Source: Siphonodentalium dalli
Taxonomy: Eukaryota > Mollusca > Scaphopoda > Gadilida > Siphonodentaliidae
DNA length: 64,000 nt
Direction of reading: 5' to 3'
Assembly: GCA_032622095.1 (NCBI GenBank)
Contig: CP136064.1
Location: 40,006,912-40,070,911 of the forward strand
Position numbers and translations under genes: made by a program. Positions 1 to 11,376 of this stretch are shown here, piece after piece. How positions within the stretch are numbered: the first letter of the stretch is position 1; each line of letters begins with the position of its first letter. The notes beneath the pieces are model-generated. The model did not search any database and was not told the DNA's origin. It saw only the letters and a list, made by a program, of their open reading frames with translations.

Positions 1-1838
1 CCAAATTTCCCACATTGAATTTGAAAGCTAGTTTATATTATAATTATATTATAATTTATATTTATGGCTAATAGTATGATCTTGGTGGCGTTACCATTTC
101 TGACTATGGTTTTCTTGTAACTGTTTGTGGCTGTTTTTTTTCTTTTCAAATGGACTACTCCATGTACGAATATAACAATAAGAAAATAATAATTGAATGT
201 GAACCACCGACAGTAAAAATTAAGATAAAGAACATATTTTGTCGGCATTTCTATAAATGAGGATCGCTCGCACCTGTACATTGTATGGGGATAAGTTTTT
301 TTGTCAATTGTTATATATATTTTTTGCGTTTCATAACCATAAAACGGCATCTAAGCCACATTCATCGACAGTCAAACAATCCCCGGTTTATAGCTACGCC
401 GGACCTGATATAACGATGCCGTCATCAACGAAACGTCGATTTCAATTGTTACACAATCAGTTTCAATGGGCGCAGCTGTTATCTAAATAATGTCGATTCA
501 GGGTGTGTGGGTAGTACGAGTATCGGGTTGGGTTTTGTTTTACCGTTATTGATTTCAGCAACAGGATGGCGGCCTGGGCTATTCACGTTAATGGAGGGCG
601 TGTTCAAGACCATTATGTTGGCTCGAGTATTTTCCTCTGGAAATGTGTGAAAACTATTTATTACATTCCTACATGTATGTGTGATTTACCTTGATTTCTT
701 GAGTAATTATAAACGATAAATTCAGTAGTGAATTATGTCACTTTAAAGGTACTCAATCCGATCAGACGGTCCCCAAATCATCAAGTTACAACAACAATAA
801 CAACAACAAAATTTCTTCAAAATACCCTTTAGAATCGATTAATTACAACAAAATAACCACTGTTAACTATGGTATAAAACTTCCCAAAACGCTAGTTATT
901 TATCAATATGTTGAACGAAATAGGGCCGTATATATATTATCACTTAATTATTACGAAATTTCGCTGTATTACACTTGATTTTAGAGTTATCCATCTTCTT
1001 CCGCAATTTGGTTGGTTGGACGAATAACAAGTTTCCAGGCCGAAAAAAGTATACATCTCGAGAAATAACAGATTTCAAAAATCGATATCTGATCACTCTG
1101 AGCTTTGATGAGTGGGTTCATCGACTCGAATCAAATATTTTTTATCCCAGAATCCAAACAGATAGTAATTTAGGGGTGTTTAATCGGATAATCCATATTT
1201 AACTACATGTAGCGCATTTTGTATTCATACGCGCTATTAAAATGTATGCGGGATGGGTATAATGACTTTATTATACGGATTTCTGGTATATCAGATGTTT
1301 ATAGTAGAATATAATATACAGAATAATCACTTGATTGAACAGTTGGCGTAAAATAAATCATTCGAGGCGGGGACTATAGTTTGTAAAAGACTCGAGCGCA
1401 ATGCGCTCTCGTGTTTGTACAACGTCCCTGCCGTTAGTGAATTATTAACCAGTTCAATCCAGTGATATATTTATGATATTAGTGTGAAATTGCTGTCTTG
1501 GGATCGTCTGTCGATCACGTAAATCGGCTGACAGCCGCTGGCTATAGCTATAGTTGAGGTTTTTCGTTTTATCATCTAAAACTCTCTATTATCAAATCGC
1601 CCTGTACGGATAAGCTTATCCTGCTTTCCTATAACGCGAGCATTGGATCACCGATACCTGGATACATCGACTGGTCGATCTCGATATAAACGAACTGAAT
1701 TAGATATAAACTCCGCTGGTGAATATGAGCCCACGGCATGTTAGAACTTCCTGTACTAAGTGCTATACGTATAGCAAACAATATAAATATAATATAATTA
1801 GCAGCTCAATTTTTCTATAAAAAAAACTACGTCTTGCA
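1..1838. other. No recognised gene; AT-rich non-coding sequence
   Basis: I find no convincing coding sequence here. A 42-codon reading frame starts at about 564 on the plus strand after a possible acceptor (TTGATTTCAG, about 548-557). It has no family match that I can name and is not called. The rest is AT-rich with short simple repeats. Upstream exons of the PEBP gene could lie here or outside the window. Confidence 0.5.
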
Positions 1839-1842
1839 TTAA

Positions 1843-2224
1843 CCCTTTAACCAACAGAAGGGCCCTGTGCCAATGCATTCTCTTATATATGCGAGTCGAC
1901 CATAGGTCGCCTCGCATATATAAGAGAATGCATTGGCTTAACACATTAAAAATTATAAAATTGTTAAAGAATGTAAGAAAAAATGGTAAAAAAAGATTTT
2001 TTTTAGGCCAATGCATTCTCTTATATATGCGAGGCGACCTATGGTCGACTCGCATATATAAGAGAATGCATTGGCACAGGGCATAACTGTAACCATCACA
2101 ATGTGGTCAATGAGCCGGTTCCAATTATATCCATATTTGTATGGTTTTATTGAGACAGACCCAAGATAATTTAGGCTGTTGAAGCTTTATTTGGACGGTT
2201 TTGGCCGGTTTGTTGGGTAAAGGG
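1843..2224. mobile_element. TTAA-flanked MITE (piggyBac-type) with nested palindromes
   Basis: The element is bounded by TTAA at 1839-1842 and 2225-2228. Its ends are inverted copies of each other (CCCTTTAACCAACA on the left, the complement of TGTTGGGTAAAGGG on the right). TTAA duplication and CCCTTT-type ends are typical of piggyBac-family non-autonomous elements. Inside, two ~75-bp inverted arms (about 1863-1937 and 2008-2083) each contain a near-perfect self-palindrome centred on GTCGACCATAGGTCGC, bounded by CCAATGCATTCTC. There is no transposase. A second element at 16.3-16.8 kb carries the same palindromic arms. Confidence 0.75.
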
Positions 2225-2228
2225 TTAA

Positions 2229-3356
2229 ATCAGGACATAATAAACCAATTTTATTGTATTAATGAAACATCATATATTTCTTTCTAATATAATATATCTC
2301 CCAAAAATTGGGCGTATTTTCATGAACACACGCGTCATTTTGTTATTTACAATAATAATTATATACTGCTAAAACTTCTGTAAAAGTTTTGGGATTGGAA
2401 CGAAAAGAAAACTTGGGCTTAGTCCTCATAACTTAAATAGAGAACGTACAAATAGAACAAAATTCCAGGGCCCGTGTTCACCAACTGGGTTTATATATAT
2501 ATAGTCCAAGTGGTTTACACCGGGCGAGGCTCAATGCGAAACTATCTGTGGTCGTCGATCTGAGAGACATCGCCGCGGTATGGGATTATCAATTCAAATG
2601 GATTCAGCAGTATACATGTTTGGTTCGTTTCAATTAAGGTTAGAGTTTTTGTGTACTAACGTCCACATTCTTGAATATAAAGAGGCGGGTAAGTATCCCA
2701 CAGAACAATTATATTATCAACATTCATCCGGTAAATAAGCTCATATAGAAAAACACACGAAATAAGCCCATATAGGGATTATTTGAATCTGAATTCAGCT
2801 CTATATGACACGATCAAAACATTCGTATATGAGGTTATATCAATTCGAAATAAGTTCATATGGGCACTATTTAATCTACTGTTTTCATCGACACGACGTA
2901 TCAGACGAACGCTCTTTATAATGTGTTTTCACTGCGGTCCGCGCCATTCAATGAAATAACGGGTATAAGTCCTATATGAGCTTATTTCAGAATCAAATTC
3001 GTTCCACGTGAACCTATGTGAATATTTAGGTCCTATATGAACCAATTTGCATGAGGATATGTTGAAGAGTCATCCCGCAGACAGATTCAGACTGGGGCGT
3101 TACAGTCCTATGTAGGGGGGCCGGGTGGGGGGTCTGCATACTATCAGGAAAAGTAAGATCATTGAGATGAAGATGATAGAAAAACTACCACGCTATGCCA
3201 GCTTGTTTCTATGTCGCTCACTATAACGTCATTGACATTGTTTTATGTACGCAAACTGCCATTACACTTGAGAAAGACCCCTAGAATGGTCGGAAGCTCA
3301 TGGAATAAAATGTCACAACAAGTCTATAAAGTGTTACAATCTTATTTATATTGCAG
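2229..3356. other. Intergenic/intronic; dispersed repeat pair member
   Basis: No gene is recognised. About 2700-3060 is rich in short variants of AATAAGCTCATATA. The stretch 2916-3063 (beginning near TAATGTGTTTTCACTGCGG) recurs, diverged, in direct orientation at about 5880-6031. Confidence 0.5.
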
Positions 3357-3466
3357 ATTGTAATGGTTCTCTCTTTTTTTCGGAGGACAATAACTACTTT
3401 GAACAAGATTACTCTCTATTCTCAAACATTTCCCCAAACGGAGTGTTCCACATCACTTTAACCTGG
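3357..3466 (+). CDS. Possible upstream exon of the PEBP gene
   Basis: An open stretch of about 36 codons follows an acceptor (TATTTATATTGCAG, ending 3356) and ends at GG|GTAACG (donor 3467). Its translation ends ...GVFHITLTW. Joined in phase 0 to the next exon this gives [17 protein letters not shown], which fits the PEBP pattern of a Thr-Trp strand a few residues before the DPDAP motif. The donor is non-optimal and the upstream part shows no clear similarity, so the exon is tentative. The true N-terminus and signal peptide, if any, are not identified. Confidence 0.4.
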
Positions 3467-3559
3467 GTAACGCCGGGTTCTCTGATAATTATCTCCCGCG
3501 ATCTTCTTGCGTTCTGATTGGCTGCACACTGCTATATACTATTTGCGATAGAATCCTCG

Positions 3560-3685
3560 TATCGACAACGCTAAATTGTTGTTCCTCGTGGAGGAATAGT
3601 CCACTCGATTGCCGCTAGCGGACTATTACTCCTCAATGACCACCAGCTTGGCATATATCAACTCCAAGCCATACATTTATCTACA
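3560..3685. repeat. Degraded palindromic repeat (same family as 26317-26450)
   Basis: Imperfect inverted arms around GAGGAATAGTCCACTCG and CGGACTATTACTCCTC, followed by CTTGGCATATATCAACTCC. The same arm order and flanking words occur in the near-perfect hairpin at 26.32-26.45 kb, so this looks like an older copy of one palindromic MITE family. Confidence 0.6.
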
Positions 3686-3807
3686 TAATATAACCCATGT
3701 TACATGCAATGTCATGTTTCTATGAGATGAAATACATATTTTAACCGAGTGAAATAGACTGCATAGGCCTGAAATTATAACTATCTGTCTTTTCTTGTTG
3801 TCTTCAG

Positions 3808-3906
3808 GATCGGAAGTATTGTCTTGTGATGGTTGACCCAGACGCACCGACACCATACGACAATTATATGGAGCATTGGCTCCATTGGCTTATTACTGAT
3901 ATTGCA
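3808..3906 (+). CDS. PEBP-family protein (PEBP4-like), exon with DPDAP motif
   Basis: A 33-codon exon with acceptor TTGTTGTCTTCAG (ends 3807) and donor GTGAGT (3907). The translation carries [17 protein letters not shown] followed by [11 protein letters not shown]. This is the PEBP anion-pocket signature (DPDAP, then xHWLxxxI). PEBP proteins bind phospholipid headgroups or small anions, and family members act in kinase-cascade regulation or as secreted proteins. The exon is in phase 0 at both ends and joins across a 9.1-kb intron to 13013-13058, then to the terminal exon at 14801-15006. The combined C-terminal part (RYQFFLYEQ near the GPP loop) resembles PEBP4-type members more than PEBP1. 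The N-terminal exons are not securely found, so this is a partial gene model. Known from the family: fold and motif. Inferred: subfamily. Confidence 0.85.
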
Positions 3907-4699
3907 GTGAGTTTTCTTAAAAATACCATTTAATTCAGATTCGATTTTCAATTTCTTCATTCAACGTATTCAAATAAGTTTCAGACGACAGGAGTAGTAT
4001 TATTTCCTTGTATGACATACACACTTGCTTAAGTTTTTGGATCTAACGTGTACGGAAAGAGCAGGGAAAGGTATCCATTATATAAAGTATGCGCGCATCC
4101 AGCTAAGTATAAAAAGAGTGCCCTATCTGGAGAGTTGCCACAACAAATCCTTGACTTTTATTAGGAAATATTTCTATATTTTTCAATAAAAATAACATTC
4201 GTCTACACTCAAGTTCAAAGATAATCGATGTACATATTAACAAATTATCATCCCTTCAGATGGCGTTAACGTGACCACTGCCCTGTTTCCTTCAGACTAA
4301 TTGGTAACCAACCAGGAGAAGCCGCCTTCACATTTCTATAGACATATCCACCACTATAGATATAGCCACTGCTATTCATTTCCGAATAAGCTCGGAGCAT
4401 ATTATAATTTAGTGATTGAAAATAAAGTTAATTAAATGTATATTGATTATAGAAATTAGCCCAAGGAACTGATCAAGGCGAGGTAATTCAAATTAAATTA
4501 GACTTGATGTTGAATACAAATGAACATGCTTAACAAACATATGCAATAAACATTTTTGAGATCTGAAAATTTCACAGCTGAGAGATAAATGCAAATGTAA
4601 TTACTTTATGCCACTCAAATAATTTCTTATTGAGTCTATTGAATGTATTATTGAATCATTTCCAAGGAAGCCGGCAATGATTCGCACTTGAAATATAAA

Positions 4700-5600
4700 C
4701 AAAACAGAAAATAGGACTTGCACCGAATAATGTGATTACGACGAGTACCTGCGGCGAAGGCGTGCGAATATAGAAAACTTAATATCTTCCTTCAGCAGTG
4801 AAGTCTCTGATTCTACAACAAATACCAATTGTGAGAAAATCTGAAATGTCCCTTTAATTACACTTGAGGACACAACTTTTCATTTACCTACTACAGATTG
4901 AACTTCCTTTAAGAAGGCTGACTCCTTATTTAACCAATTATTCACTAGTTCAATTACTTCTTTCAGCTTTTCTTTTGTAATTTGGAGAGTTAGCTCCACT
5001 GCGTCAAAACCAATGCCTAGAAGACAAAAATTGTGGAACGTGGACAAGCCTTGTGAATAGACTCAGTCATGCCCCAATGAAACAATACCTCACAAAAGCT
5101 CTGAAAGAATTGCTCTGTTAGCTTTGGCGTATCTCACCTGCAAGGTCGTCAATGTAATTTACTATGTTGCTCCGAATATATTTGCAAGAATAAGCTACAT
5201 CAGTAGTAACACGTTGACATGGGTAAGCGGCTGATCGAAGATAATAAATTTTGTCTTTCCATTTAAATGCTGCTAAACGAATGTCCCCCCTGGTCTAAAT
5301 ATATGGCTATAAGCACGGGATAAGTCGACCTGAAGTGAAGACCTCACTTTAACCTTGATTAAATCTACAAGGTTGTCCAATGAAGGAAACGTAAATTTCA
5401 CATATTTCCCCAGATAAATGTCTTTCGGAACTCCTTCATTGGCTGAATTTCCTTTGGGAAACTTACATCCATTACTATACGCCTTTCTGAGACATTTTTC
5501 TCTATTTAATGGGTTAATGTTAATACCACATTTGAAAGAATTGGAATGAAATGGCCCAAAGATAGATCCTGATTCAAGCTCCTTGCTTTTGTAAGAATCC
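4700..5600 (-). pseudogene. Degraded DIRS-like retrotransposon reverse transcriptase/RNase H
   Basis: Reading the minus strand with several frameshifts gives, in order: INPLNREKCLRKAYSNG, FPKGNSANEGVPKDIYLG, a strand FPSLDNLVDLIK, LQVDLSRAYSHIF, YYLRSAAYPCQRVT, the polymerase box YIDDLAG, then LGIGFDAVELTLQITKEKL and NNWLNKESA. This is the block order of DIRS/Ngaro-type tyrosine-recombinase retroelements (SRAY, RSA..CQR, Y-[LI]-DD, then the LG..F connector). The copy is non-functional and no recombinase domain was found. It lies in the large intron of the PEBP gene, antisense to it. Confidence 0.65.
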
Positions 5601-6495
5601 TTATGACGGAATTTCCCGAGCGCCTTTATGATTTTTAAGTATCTGGTTTACTATATGTTGAGGTTTAACGCGCCAATTGGAAAACCATATTCACAGCCTG
5701 TTCTCCCCAAAAATATAATAAAACCTGTTTTAGGTAGATAATCTGCTTAGAAATCGAAAAAAATGTGCTGAAAATGAGAGCGTTTTAGTGACATTACCGA
5801 CTCATAATGAGGCGATTCTAACCAGATTATGTGTAGACAATGTCACAAATAAGTCAACTCACGACTGTTCAGGTGTACGCTATTTAATATGTGTTTCACT
5901 GTGGCCCGCGCCATAAAACGAAATAACGGATATGATCCATTATCTGCTTATTTCAGAGTCAAAGAATCACATTAGGTACCTATTTCAAATTATAGGTCGA
6001 CTATGTGCGTATTTGCGCGAGGATATCTTGTGCTATTCAAGTAGCTGGTAAAGTTTAATATCCTCATAATACGACAAAATATATTTAATTTTACATGTTT
6101 AATTGGCTCTGCACTGGTATTTACCAACCTCAAAATTATATTTCCCTGATTTGAGTAGAGTCGGCGATTATCTTTGAGCTGTTTTCTATGCATAAATTTG
6201 ACCTCTGATCAAGAGCCTCTGGGTCACCACCTATCAGAATTTGATTTCTCTATAGGTGTATGTACTAAGTTGTCAGAATCCTGTGAATTCTGGTTGAGAA
6301 TGTCTGATTTTGAATTAAGTCTACCGGTAGCACAGGTCGAGAGTGATCTTGTTGATTCATTAATAATGTGATTTGATTGGGACTCATTGGAAATCATCTC
6401 TCTGTGTCCATTTGCATATGCCTTAGTTAGCCAGTATAGAGGATAAAATCATGTTGATATTGGATTTAACTCTTTAAAATTTCAAATGGGTTAAT
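5601..6495. other. Intronic sequence with retroelement debris
   Basis: No intact gene. It contains the second copy of a dispersed repeat (about 5880-6031, cf. 2916-3063). Short minus-strand reading frames at 5990-6371 may be further remnants of the flanking retroelement but lack nameable motifs. Confidence 0.4.
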
Positions 6496-6942
6496 CTAGT
6501 CATCTTTGAGTGGTAAATGGACAGGCAAGTGAACACTCGGGGTGATTTGCTTTCTCTTGCTTTTCTTGCCAGCAGGTGGCACCGAAATGTTCACCAATTC
6601 GCTCTTTCCCCTTGACGGTAGCTTTATGCGAACAAGCACCATTACATTTATTACTTGGTGTACAAAACCATGACAGTGGGTCAATATTATTGTTTCCTCC
6701 TTGCTATGCCGAAGCATTGAGTTTCTCGGGCTTACTAGTAACCGTAGATGTATATCTTTGTTTTACCCTCACAAACTTTTCTAAAATAGCAGGTTCAAGT
6801 TGAGTGGAATCGTCAGCCCAAGTTTTTTCGGCTGTTTCTATGTGTTTGACCCAATCCGAATAAAATGTTAAAAGCGATTTCCACCAGTACACAGAATAAC
6901 AATAACTGAATCTTTTTTAGAAGAGCTACTCTCCCATTCCTT
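6496..6942 (-). pseudogene. Retroelement gag/ORF1-like remnant, 3' side of Copia insertion
   Basis: Minus-strand frames give a hydrophilic stretch (ETAEKTWADDSTQLEPAILE, then KFVRVKQRY) and, after a frame change, a basic Cys/His-containing tail (near 6500-6700). The first part (6728-6942) is duplicated at 11569-11783 on the other side of the Copia element. The coiled-coil-rich frame at about 11.8-12.3 kb would be the N-terminal part of the same ORF1. Assignment to the same DIRS-like element as the RT at 4.7-5.6 kb is inference from order and strand. Confidence 0.4.
6728..6942. repeat. Flanking direct duplication, left copy (about 215 bp)
   Basis: From GGGCTTACTAGTAACCG to CTCTCCCATTCC. It matches 11569-11783 at roughly 90 percent by eye and abuts the left LTR directly. 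See the right copy; together they look like a very long duplication at the Copia insertion point, or the product of recombination. Confidence 0.7.
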
Positions 6943-7137
6943 TCTACAAATAGCTAAGCTCGCCAAATAAGTCACTGTCCCAAGCACTAAGCCCAAACAG
7001 TTATGTCCTCCATGAGCTCATCAACTACACTGGAGTTCCCTCCAAAACTACCTGATTAATGATTGGTTGGTCTGCACTTCCTGTTTCTGTGTGACTCCAA
7101 TTTAGGGAATGGGAAGTGGAACAGTATATACAGAACA
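6943..7137 (-). repeat. 3' LTR of Copia element
   Basis: On the minus strand it begins TGTTCTGTATATACTG and ends near GAGCTTAGCTATTTGTAGA. It matches 11377-11568 along its length (shared words TTTAGGGAATGGGAAGTGGA and CATCAACTACACTG on the plus strand) with several substitutions, so the insertion is not very recent. Confidence 0.8.
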
Positions 7138-7205
7138 TAACAACAATCTCCCTCTTCTTTCTTTTCTCTATTTACACTACGGCATATACATGTCCTCATA
7201 TGCAT

Positions 7206-7850
7206 TTACAACTGGCTATTCCTCAAGAGAGTAAGCAACGTCGAACTGCTTGGTCCTCTCTTAGTCAGTGCGTTTGTCAGCTGCAATCTGCTTTTGACCC
7301 ATTGAATTTTAACCTCCTGCTTTATCATTTCCTTAATTATAGAAATGTCTATCTTCAAACTGTTATCCGCAACAAGCTTGCTTGAATATACAGCATCATA
7401 GAGTGAACGATTGTCAACCAAATCTATCGCGGAAATGGCCACGAATAAGCCTAGGCTTACTGCCAGATCCCTTTATCTCTTATTTCTTATTGTGTATGTT
7501 ACAATTGTATTTAGTGCCTACTTGAGAAATAAAATATTGTTTAAACTAACAAAAAAGCAGATGGATAGTTTCTGTTGAAAGCATTCTTCTATGAGAGCAC
7601 ATTTCAACACATTCAATAAGTGCTAATGTATCAGCAGCAAGGGTGCTTTTCACTATTCGTTTCAATTTACGAGCCAACACAATGCATAATATTTATTCTG
7701 TTCATAGTTCACTAAACATATCACGTGTCCGCCTTGGGAACCACCATTTGGAAGATTGGCATAGGAAGAATAAGAAAACCCAACAATCTTGCAATCACTC
7801 GGCGACTCACCGAGTGATGGAAATTTAAACATAAAGTTCTCCTTTATCAC
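7206..7850 (-). pseudogene. Copia RNase H domain
   Basis: The upstream part (7662-7850) reads IVGFSYSSYANLPNGGSQGG, where the family has the GxSDAxxA...GGSQGG RNase H core. The downstream part (7206-7442) reads DNRSLYDAVYSSK, then KIDISIIKEMI and VKSRLQLTNALTKRG, the canonical Copia RNase H C-terminus (DNxSL...Q.ADxLTK). A frameshift and about 220 bp of poorly readable sequence separate the two parts. The catalytic Asp expected in SDA is Tyr here (SYS), a further sign of decay. Confidence 0.85.
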
Positions 7851-7855
7851 CTGTA

Positions 7856-8740
7856 CTACATTACCTTTTTCATTATTTGATGTCTCCTACAACTGCACTT
7901 TCGAGACGTGTGCGGAGTTGACAAATATCTCAATGAAATGTCTGGCCCGGTTTGTCCTGCAACCCAGTTGAACTGCTCGCAAACACTTCGGAAGTAGGAT
8001 TGTTCCTTAGAATTAAGATTGGCATGACTTTGACTCATTAGAAGATCAGTCAGTTGTATTGGCTTGATAGCTTCAACATTATGACTTTGATGAATGAAGA
8101 TATAAAAATTCTTCTGTTGCTGAACATTAAGTCCAAGATATTTAAAAAGGGTTTCCTCATCATTCCCTATTTTAAACTTATCTCTGAGAGCGCATATAAC
8201 AGTTTCTTCAACTTTTGAAGTTCCTCCCCACACAAAGTCATCCACATGTATATATAATACAGCTTCATTCATCCAGTAGAATAATGCTTCGTCATGTTTT
8301 GATGTAGTGATTCCTAAATTGATAAGTTCTTCAGTAATACTCAAGTAACATTCTCGAGAGGCATCAACAAGGCCGTAAATACATTTGTTTAACTTCCATT
8401 GTTTATTTTGTGCACATGCCTCTGGTGGTGGCTTATGTAAAGAACTCGATCGATGGGTCCGCCTTGAAGAAACGCTGCCTTTACTTCAATAGAATGACAA
8501 ATCAATTCCTTAAAAGCAACGTATGCTAGAACAAGTCTCAAGTTTTACTTTGAACATGTATCTGAGTCAGTTTTAAGTTCTTGTAGATTTCTTTCTTCAA
8601 ATCCACGAGCTACTAGACGAACTTTGGTCATAGAAACGTCATGTTTGATCTTGTGATTAACAACCCAACGAGCTGAAATTGCTGATTCTCCTATATCGTC
8701 AACTTCAGTATAAACATGGTTAGTTTTCCAGTTAGATAGA
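7856..8740 (-). pseudogene. Copia reverse transcriptase domain
   Basis: The minus strand reads, in order: an ELICHSIEVKAAFLQG block, WKLNKCIYGLVDASRECY, SITEELINLGITTSKHDEAL, the active-site box YIHVDDFVWGG, KYLGLNVQQQ, then a C-terminal tether FNWVAGQTGPDISLRYLST. Blocks are in the usual RT order. The motif is HVDDF where most Copia elements have YVDDM/L. An in-frame break lies near 8345 and a frameshift near 8500-8520. Confidence 0.88.
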
Positions 8741-8745
8741 TCACA

Positions 8746-9210
8746 TTACTTAGCTGCATGCACATCATTAGTGAAGTCTTGATTTTCAGTCAGAAGAACA
8801 TCATTGTCAATTACCTGGTCGTCACACAATTTCCATTTGTCATTGTAATTTTCCCAATCAATGCAGCTTTTATCTTCAGTTTTGATGTTCGTGATATTCA
8901 GAAAATTTCTATACTTCCCTGAAGCTTTTCCAGCTTTACACAATGCAGTAGCTTGAATCCAATCAGCACTCTCAGATGGTAGATAAAGCACATTAGTGTC
9001 ATTTACTTTGTGAAGTTGGAAATTCTTACATTCTGAAACTACCTCAAAATTATTAGAATATTCCTCAGAATGTTCAACATTATCAACATGATGCTGAGAA
9101 TCTCTGTCATCGGTGTCTAACCGATGATCGTCTTCAAGTGTGTCAGTGGAATCTGAGTTGTCCTTCTGTTGCTTCTCAGCAGAGAAATGACCAGGTTCCT
9201 GAATGTCCAA
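8746..9210 (-). pseudogene. Copia polyprotein linker between integrase and RT
   Basis: An acidic, low-complexity stretch (many D, S and H residues) followed by VLYLPSESADWIQATALCKAGKA, lying between the integrase and RT domains as expected for the Copia integrase C-terminal tail. The about 260 bp between it and the integrase core (9211-9468) also reads as broken integrase C-terminus. Confidence 0.65.
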
Positions 9211-9468
9211 TGTAACATCTTTAACATGGGCAAGTATTTTACATCTAGACGATCATAAGTTCATCCATGTTTGACAAGAACTTGCTTATTTTCCATCCCA
9301 ATGGCAGTTCCAGGGCCTCTCCAACGATCACTGTCATTTCTTTTGTAGAACACGGAATCACCATTTTCAAACAACTTCGCTGGTCCGTATGTCATATCTC
9401 AATGCTCTATGCAGTCTTTCCGAACTCTTATTTCTGACGAATTCTTTTCTAGCTTTATGTAAAGCATT

Positions 9469-10398
9469 CTAATTATTTGCAACTCTTTCACTATAAGATT
9501 TTCCTTCAAGAGCTGGAATACTGTCAGTAAATGCATTCGGAATATTAGGAATCCTCCCAAAAACTAATTGGTTTGGACTATATCCATTGTGATTCTGTGA
9601 ACAGTTGTTGGCACCGACAGCCCAGGACAGAGCTGTATCTAAGGAGCATTTTGGATCAGGCATGATTATGTTTATTAATTTTTTTAGAACACCATTATAT
9701 CTCTCACGAACACAATTTTTCCATAGAATTTCGGCGGCCGTGGTTACAGCAATAATGTTCAAATTGTCACACATATCTCTAAAGTCTGAATTATTGAAAT
9801 CACTTCCATTATCGGACAGAAATCGACTGGCCGATCCAAAACAGCTCACTCAATTTTTCACGATCTTGTCCACTATGACGTTTCTTTCCTTGCTGTGAAT
9901 GACAGTTGCAACAGAAAACCTGGTGAACATATCAACAGGGTGTAAAATCCAGGTGTTCTTTCCGAAAGAAATCAAGTCCATTGCCACAGTATCATTATGC
10001 GCTTTAGACATAGGAAATCCTACCACTGGCCTAGGTTTCAACTTCTTGAAATTTTGACATATCTCATAGCATGAGGAAATCCTTTCTAGAATATTAAAAA
10101 TATCCTGAGATTTCAAACCAGATTGTTCCAAAAGTTTCTTCAGTTTTTCATAAGACGGATGACTAAACTGTCGGTGAAGTATTAAAGCAATCCTCTCTTT
10201 CTCTTGCACTGTATTGTCTTCAAAGTCCATGAATAGAGTAACATTAGGCCTGGAAGTTGCTGAATAAATATGGCGACTTATAAGAATACAGTAGTTACTT
10301 GACGAGGTGAAATATAGTTTGATCTCTTCTCCCAACATTTCAACTGTATCGTTATGAAAATTCAATATAGTTGATGCCTTCATTGAGATTTTACTCAT
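9469..10398 (-). pseudogene. Copia GAG-pre-integrase and integrase core
   Basis: Residues in order on the minus strand: an HH-CC zinc-finger region (LHRQFSHPSYEKL ... CYEICQNF), first catalytic Asp in VAMDLISFGKNTW, second Asp in FLSDNGSDFNN, and Glu in CVRERYNGVLKKLI. This is the DDE integrase triad. The two halves are in one frame but separated by a stop at 9850-9852, where a TGA follows KIVKN, so the polyprotein is interrupted. Confidence 0.88.
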
Positions 10399-10714
10399 AA
10401 GGAGAGGAAAATGTCCAGGTATTACCTCTGCCGCTAGTAGAACTTCTTGGCTTACTTATCGGCAATTCCACTTTCTTGAAAGATATCACTGTTATCTTTT
10501 ATGTTTTCTCGTCACCAAATTTGAAGGGTTTGTTGCTAGCTTTAGGTGTCATTATCTTCTTCTCTTCAGTCAAGGCGTCCATGAAACAATCTAACCACTT
10601 TCACACACAGTTGTGGTGCATCCAGAATCAAGGATATCATAACTTACTGTTTCTCGAAACAACAGTTTGCTTTGTTGATCGTCAACTTCTTTCTCTGACT
10701 GAAACAAAGTCATT

Positions 10715-11365
10715 TTAACTTTTGAAGAAATTTCCCTGAAATTGAACAGCGGGTGATGTTACCAGTTCTGTCAATTGGACTTTTTCTGCGAACATTTCGT
10801 GAATGGTCCTGCTCACTTTTATCATAAGAAACAAACTTTCTATTTCCAAACGGTTCATTTCATGGCTTACTGTTGATGCTATAAAACACATCACGTTTGG
10901 GCTCAATTTTAACAGCAACACAACTCGATGCCTCAGACATTGAAGATAATGATCCAAAAATCTGTTTTAGTTGATCTACAATAGTCATATGTGAAATCCG
11001 TCATAGTTGCTCTACCAAGCTGTTCCTTTTCTTCAGGAATGTTCGCACTCTTCAACATTCTGTAAGCGAGAACACGACTGAAACGTTCAAAAGTTTCATA
11101 TGCAGCGAAAGCACTTTGATTTGTGTCCTTCAGGTACAGTTTGTCAAGTCGCTGTATTAGATTTTTAACAGCATCCTTGTCACTGAGTTTCTCTACTTCT
11201 AACTCCAAACCAGCTACTCTAGCTTTACCAGATAGGGTAGATAGGTGGCTGGCCTTGTTTTTCACATTTTAAATCAGTCACTGCCTGCCATATTGTAATT
11301 TACTTTTTCCAATCTTCACAGTCGCTTTCTTGTGTCAAATTGGGTGGACATCTGTAACTGGATCG
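10715..11365 (-). pseudogene. Copia gag (capsid) region
   Basis: The minus strand reads LSGKARVAGLELEVEKLSDK, then NLIQRLDKLYLKD and YETFERFSR, the conserved capsid block of animal Copia gag proteins. The following frame (10715-10957) covers the remaining gag after a frameshift. The start lies just downstream of the PBS; the exact initiator is obscured by stops near 11300. Confidence 0.75.
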
Positions 11366-11376
11366 CTCTGCTACCA
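11366..11376 (-). other. Copia primer-binding site (initiator tRNA-Met)
   Basis: The minus-strand sequence TGGTAGCAGAG directly follows the LTR end (...TTTTACA). It is complementary to the CTCTGCTACCA 3' end of metazoan initiator tRNA-Met, the primer commonly used by Copia elements. Confidence 0.8.
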
